From: Alistipes sp.
GTDB taxonomy: Bacteria > Bacteroidota > Bacteroidia > Bacteroidales > Rikenellaceae
Reading direction: 5' to 3'
DNA length: 9,267 bases
NCBI GenBank assembly: GCA_017631135.1
Contig: JAGBTW010000029.1
Span: 1 to 9,267 of the forward strand
The notes under the pieces: generated by a model
Databases searched by the model: none
Told to the model about the DNA's origin: nothing
The model's input: the letters and a program-made list of their open reading frames with translations, nothing else
Part shown: positions 6,712-9,267 of the stretch, piece after piece
Numbering within the stretch: position 1 is the stretch's first letter
How the letters are laid out: each line of letters opens with the position of its first letter
Position numbers and translations under genes: made by a program

Positions 6712-8127
6712 ATGCTCAAGAAACTTTTTGGCTTCGACCGCCAACAGCACAGCATTCGCACCGAGGTTTTGGCAGGTATAACCACTTTTCTAACAATGTC
6801 TTACATCCTCGCCGTAAACCCAGACCTCTTCGGACAGCTAAACGATCCCATGCCTGATGGCGCGGTCTTCACCTCTACGGCGTTGGCGGGTATCATTGGT
6901 TGCTTGGTGATGGCTGTGTGGGGTAAGTTGCCATTCGGTCTTGCTCCTGGTATGGGTCTAAATGCCTTCTTCGTCTTTACGGTATGTAACGGCATGGGCT
7001 ACCACTGGTCATTTGCCCTCACGGCAGTATTCCTGGAGGGTCTACTATTTATCTTGATGACTATCACCAATATACGCGAAGCGATTGTAAAGGCTATACC
7101 CGAAAATCTGCGTTACGCCATTGGTGCGGGTGTTGGTCTATTTATCGCCTTTATTGGTCTACAAAATGCGGGTATCATCGTTAGCCACGATGACACATTT
7201 GTCACTCTCGGCAAGGTGACAGAGGGCCCCGCACTCCTTGGTCTTATAGGTCTTATCATCACCAGTGTGCTCTACATCATGAAGGCACATGGCGCGATGC
7301 TCCTCGGCGTGCTTATAACTATGATTATAGGTATCCCCATGAAGATTACGGAGTTTCAGGGTGTTATAGACATGCCATCATCCATCGAACCCATCTTCTG
7401 CCAGTTCCAGTGGGAGAACATCTTCACGCTCGACATGTTGGTTGTGGTCTTCACCTTCCTGTTTATCGACATGTTCGACACCGTGGGTACGCTTATTAGC
7501 GTGTGCCAGCGCGCAGGTCTTGTAAATAAAAATGGTCATATCGAGCGCCTCAACCAGGCATTTATGGCAGACGCCATCGCCACAACAGCGGGCGCCGTAC
7601 TCGGCACATCAACCACTACAACCTATGTGGAGAGTGCTGCGGGCGTGTCACAGGGTGGTCGCACAGGTATCACAGCCCTCGTTGTGGGCTGCTGCTTCGC
7701 TGTGTCACTCTTCTTCTCACCCCTCTTCCTCTCTATCCCCTCGGCTGCCACAGCCCCTGTGCTCGTCATCGTGGGTCTGTTGATGCTCGAGCCAATCCGT
7801 CATATCAAGTTCAACTACTACACGGAGTCTATCCCCGCATTCGTATGTATCATCCTCATGCCCTTGTCATACTCTATCTCTGACGGTATCCTTATCGGCA
7901 TGATATGCTATGTTGTGCTCAACGCTTGCTGTGGCAGATTTAGAAAGCTCACACCTATGATGTATATCCTTGCGATATTGTTCGCCTTGAAGTATATCTT
8001 CATCGTTGTTGATATGCCCGAGGCTGACGACAACATCTGCCCCACTTGTGGCGCTGCAATCGAAGCCATAACTGAAACTGCAACCGAAGAGGCTCCCACT
8101 GAAGAGGTTATACTCTTTACCGAGTAG
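6712..8127 (+). CDS. NCS2-family purine (adenine/guanine/hypoxanthine) permease, AzgA/PbuG type
   Basis: This inner-membrane transporter would import a purine base with protons for salvage. The 471-residue protein has the family landmarks in order: LFGFDRQQHSIRTEVLAGITTFLTMSY reaching into the first helix (5-31), LAPGMGLNAFF (77-87), the GAGVGLFIAFIGLQNAG stretch (138-154), FIDMFDTVGTLI (251-262) with the substrate-site acidic residue region, and a second re-entrant region ADAIATTAGAVLGTSTTTTY (286-305) followed by ESAAGVSQGGRTG (307-319). About twelve to fourteen membrane segments are expected. AzgA-type features favour adenine, guanine or hypoxanthine over uracil or xanthine, but the exact base cannot be fixed. 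The tail after the last helix (about 436-471) is odd: it contains CPTCG (443-447) and then a Glu/Thr-rich stretch. It is monocistronic, between two terminators. Confidence 0.93.
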   Translation: MLKKLFGFDRQQHSIRTEVLAGITTFLTMSYILAVNPDLFGQLNDPMPDGAVFTSTALAGIIGCLVMAVWGKLPFGLAPGMGLNAFFVFTVCNGMGYHWSFALTAVFLEGLLFILMTITNIREAIVKAIPENLRYAIGAGVGLFIAFIGLQNAGIIVSHDDTFVTLGKVTEGPALLGLIGLIITSVLYIMKAHGAMLLGVLITMIIGIPMKITEFQGVIDMPSSIEPIFCQFQWENIFTLDMLVVVFTFLFIDMFDTVGTLISVCQRAGLVNKNGHIERLNQAFMADAIATTAGAVLGTSTTTTYVESAAGVSQGGRTGITALVVGCCFAVSLFFSPLFLSIPSAATAPVLVIVGLLMLEPIRHIKFNYYTESIPAFVCIILMPLSYSISDGILIGMICYVVLNACCGRFRKLTPMMYILAILFALKYIFIVVDMPEADDNICPTCGAAIEAITETATEEAPTEEVILFTE

Positions 8128-8151
8128 GATATTTCGACAAACCATACAATA

Positions 8152-8192
8152 AAAGGAGATGACTAAAGCAAAATCGGTCATCTCCTTTGTTT
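8152..8192 (+). terminator. Intrinsic terminator of the permease gene
   Basis: A perfect 12-bp stem, AAAGGAGATGAC (8152-8163) with GTCATCTCCTTT (8177-8188), has a 13-nt loop and is followed by GTTT. It starts 24 bp after the stop codon. The stem is also symmetric enough to act on transcripts coming from the AraC gene on the other strand. Confidence 0.8.
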
Positions 8193-8318
8193 ATGAGGTT
8201 GAATAAAAAGATGTAGTTTTAGGCTTGCGAAGCGCGAAAAACCGCAGTTTACTAAAGCGTAAATGAGGATTTTGAGCGCAAGCGTAACGACAAAATACAC
8301 TTTTTATTCAGCCTCATA
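8192..8318. repeat. 127-bp element with terminal inverted repeats and nested hairpins
   Basis: The outer arms 8192-8210 and 8300-8318 are 19-bp inverted repeats with a single difference, which would pair as G-U in RNA. The stem then continues imperfectly through TGTA/TACA (8212-8215 with 8296-8299) and TTTT/AAAA (8217-8220 with 8292-8295, one bulged G). A second stem is formed by GCTTGCG (8223-8229) with CGCAAGC (8277-8283). At the centre TTTAC (8248-8252) pairs with GTAAA (8259-8263) around a 6-nt loop. There is no open frame of note. The element fills almost the whole space between two convergent genes. It may be a REP/MITE-like dispersed repeat, a bidirectional terminator for the minus-strand AraC gene, or both. 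I see no flanking target-site duplication that would prove insertion. Confidence 0.65.
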
Positions 8319-8343
8319 CTTTTATATTAACCTTGACATATAC

Positions 8344-9201
8344 CTACTGCTGTGCTTCGCGCAACGCACGCGCCTCCTTGCGAATCTTTAAAGGCGTCTT
8401 CTTCAAGTACTTGCGACAGAAGAGTGCAAAGTGACCGTGGTTAGTGAAGCTATACATCTTGATGATGCTCTTAAGAGGCACGCTCGTCTCGGTCAATAGA
8501 CGCTCAATCTCCACGATGCGCTGCTTCTGCATCCAGCTATATGGAGTGTCGTTAAACTCCTGCTTAAACATATTATTGAAGTGCTGAATGCTGAAACCAC
8601 AAATATCGGCAAGCTCCTCAACGGTCTTAACGCGAGGTGCGTTGTTACGCACAAGCGACGCAAACGACTGGTTGCGGTCGAAGAGGTTGTAGAATGTGCG
8701 TAACTGAATCTGTGGCGTATAGAAGAACTTGAAGATTACGAACATCTCTTGAATCTTGGCACTCTGCAAGTGGTTACACTTCATAGAGTTCTCGAGATAG
8801 AGCTTCACAGACTGCAACAAGAGGTTCATAGGCTCGTTCATAGCCACCTGCGTAAACTTATAGCTTATCTTCTTAATCTTACCGACGATGCTGTTGAACG
8901 GAATCATATCACACGCAGCACCAGCAGCAATAAAGTGAGCACGGATAATCTCAACGTCTGTCAATGCAGTAATGTCGTAGTGGTAAGCACGGAAGCAGAA
9001 CACGAAGTGACCCTCGCGTACTGTATAGTCGCATCGCTCCTCCGAGTTAATCTCGAAGTTACCGCTCGTGAGGACCAGCAGACAGTTGCTGTCGCCACGC
9101 TCGATAACCATCTTCTCACCAGCCTTAAGTTTAATCAACGAGAAGCCAGCCTCTGGCTCAAGGGTGTATGAGTGGCACGTTGCCGGACAGTTATTAGACA
9201 T
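8344..9201 (-). CDS. AraC-family transcriptional regulator with N-terminal cupin-like sensor domain
   Basis: This is a 285-residue DNA-binding regulator. Residues about 15-95 look like a beta-rich cupin-type effector domain (AGEKMVIERGDSNCLLVLTSGNFEI, then REGHFVFCFRAYHYDITALTDVEIIRAHF). A helical linker covers roughly 105-185. The C-terminal AraC domain carries two helix-turn-helices: TVEELADICGFSIQHFNNMF (193-212) and PLKSIIKMYSFTNHGHFALF (242-261), followed by RKYLKKTPLKIRKE, the normal family ending. The ATG at 9201 is preferred over an upstream TTG at the window edge because a -7 promoter box (9255-9262) lies between them. The gene is convergent with the permease and its upstream neighbour is outside the window, so its target is not shown. 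There are several cysteines in the sensor half (Cys5, Cys9, Cys40, Cys57, Cys69, Cys97), a point of curiosity only. Family assignment is very secure. Confidence 0.93.
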   Translation of the reverse strand: MSNNCPATCHSYTLEPEAGFSLIKLKAGEKMVIERGDSNCLLVLTSGNFEINSEERCDYTVREGHFVFCFRAYHYDITALTDVEIIRAHFIAAGAACDMIPFNSIVGKIKKISYKFTQVAMNEPMNLLLQSVKLYLENSMKCNHLQSAKIQEMFVIFKFFYTPQIQLRTFYNLFDRNQSFASLVRNNAPRVKTVEELADICGFSIQHFNNMFKQEFNDTPYSWMQKQRIVEIERLLTETSVPLKSIIKMYSFTNHGHFALFCRKYLKKTPLKIRKEARALREAQQ

Positions 9202-9254
9202 ATATTTATAATTTAAGGTTATATTCTCATGAACAAATATCTTTTTGTCACTTA

Positions 9255-9262
9255 CAAAAGTA
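9255..9262 (-). promoter_or_regulatory. Probable -7 box of the AraC-family gene
   Basis: TACTTTTG on the minus strand matches TAnnTTTG. Its -33 partner would lie beyond the right edge of the window and cannot be checked. The implied start near 9248 gives a leader of about 45 nt before the ATG at 9201. Confidence 0.5.
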
Positions 9263-9267
9263 ATCAA

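Overview
The window looks like chromosomal DNA of an anaerobic gut-type member of the Bacteroidales (Bacteroidota). Direct support comes from several upstream regions carrying the Bacteroidota promoter pattern (TTTG at about -33, TAnnTTTG at about -7), start codons without Shine-Dalgarno sequences, and a TonB-dependent receptor with an N-terminal carboxypeptidase-regulatory-like domain. I cannot name the genus from the sequence. No plasmid, phage or transposase gene is present.

Left part, minus strand: a family 2 glycosyltransferase (start 2442) has a very good promoter at 2461-2492. It is followed after 35 bp by a TonB-dependent outer-membrane receptor that runs off the left edge (492 codons visible). 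No separate promoter is evident for the receptor, so the two may be co-transcribed. Divergent from them at 2741-3169 is a solitary 142-residue three-helix membrane protein of unknown function, with its own promoter, a leader that can form a hairpin, and a strong hairpin terminator.

Centre, plus strand: after a 297-bp gene-free stretch containing a 9-bp-periodic inverted repeat, a promoter at 3414-3447 drives a three-gene set: a small ResB-like protein, CcsA (1 bp apart) and a membrane-anchored tri-heme cytochrome c peroxidase (42 bp further on). The first two form a System II cytochrome c assembly apparatus (haem delivery and ligation to CxxCH). The third is a three-CxxCH client encoded beside it. 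The set ends in a 14-bp hairpin terminator. The inferred job is peroxide reduction linked to the respiratory chain.

Right part: a monocistronic NCS2 purine permease (AzgA/PbuG type, plus strand) with an unusual cysteine- and Glu/Thr-rich tail converges on an AraC-family regulator (minus strand). The convergent gap holds a permease terminator followed by a roughly 127-bp element with imperfect terminal inverted repeats and nested hairpins. That element is the best candidate here for a genome-dispersed non-coding element.

Most of the window is ordinary core metabolism. The parts least explained by known families are the convergent-gap element, the 9-bp-periodic repeat and the 142-residue membrane protein.
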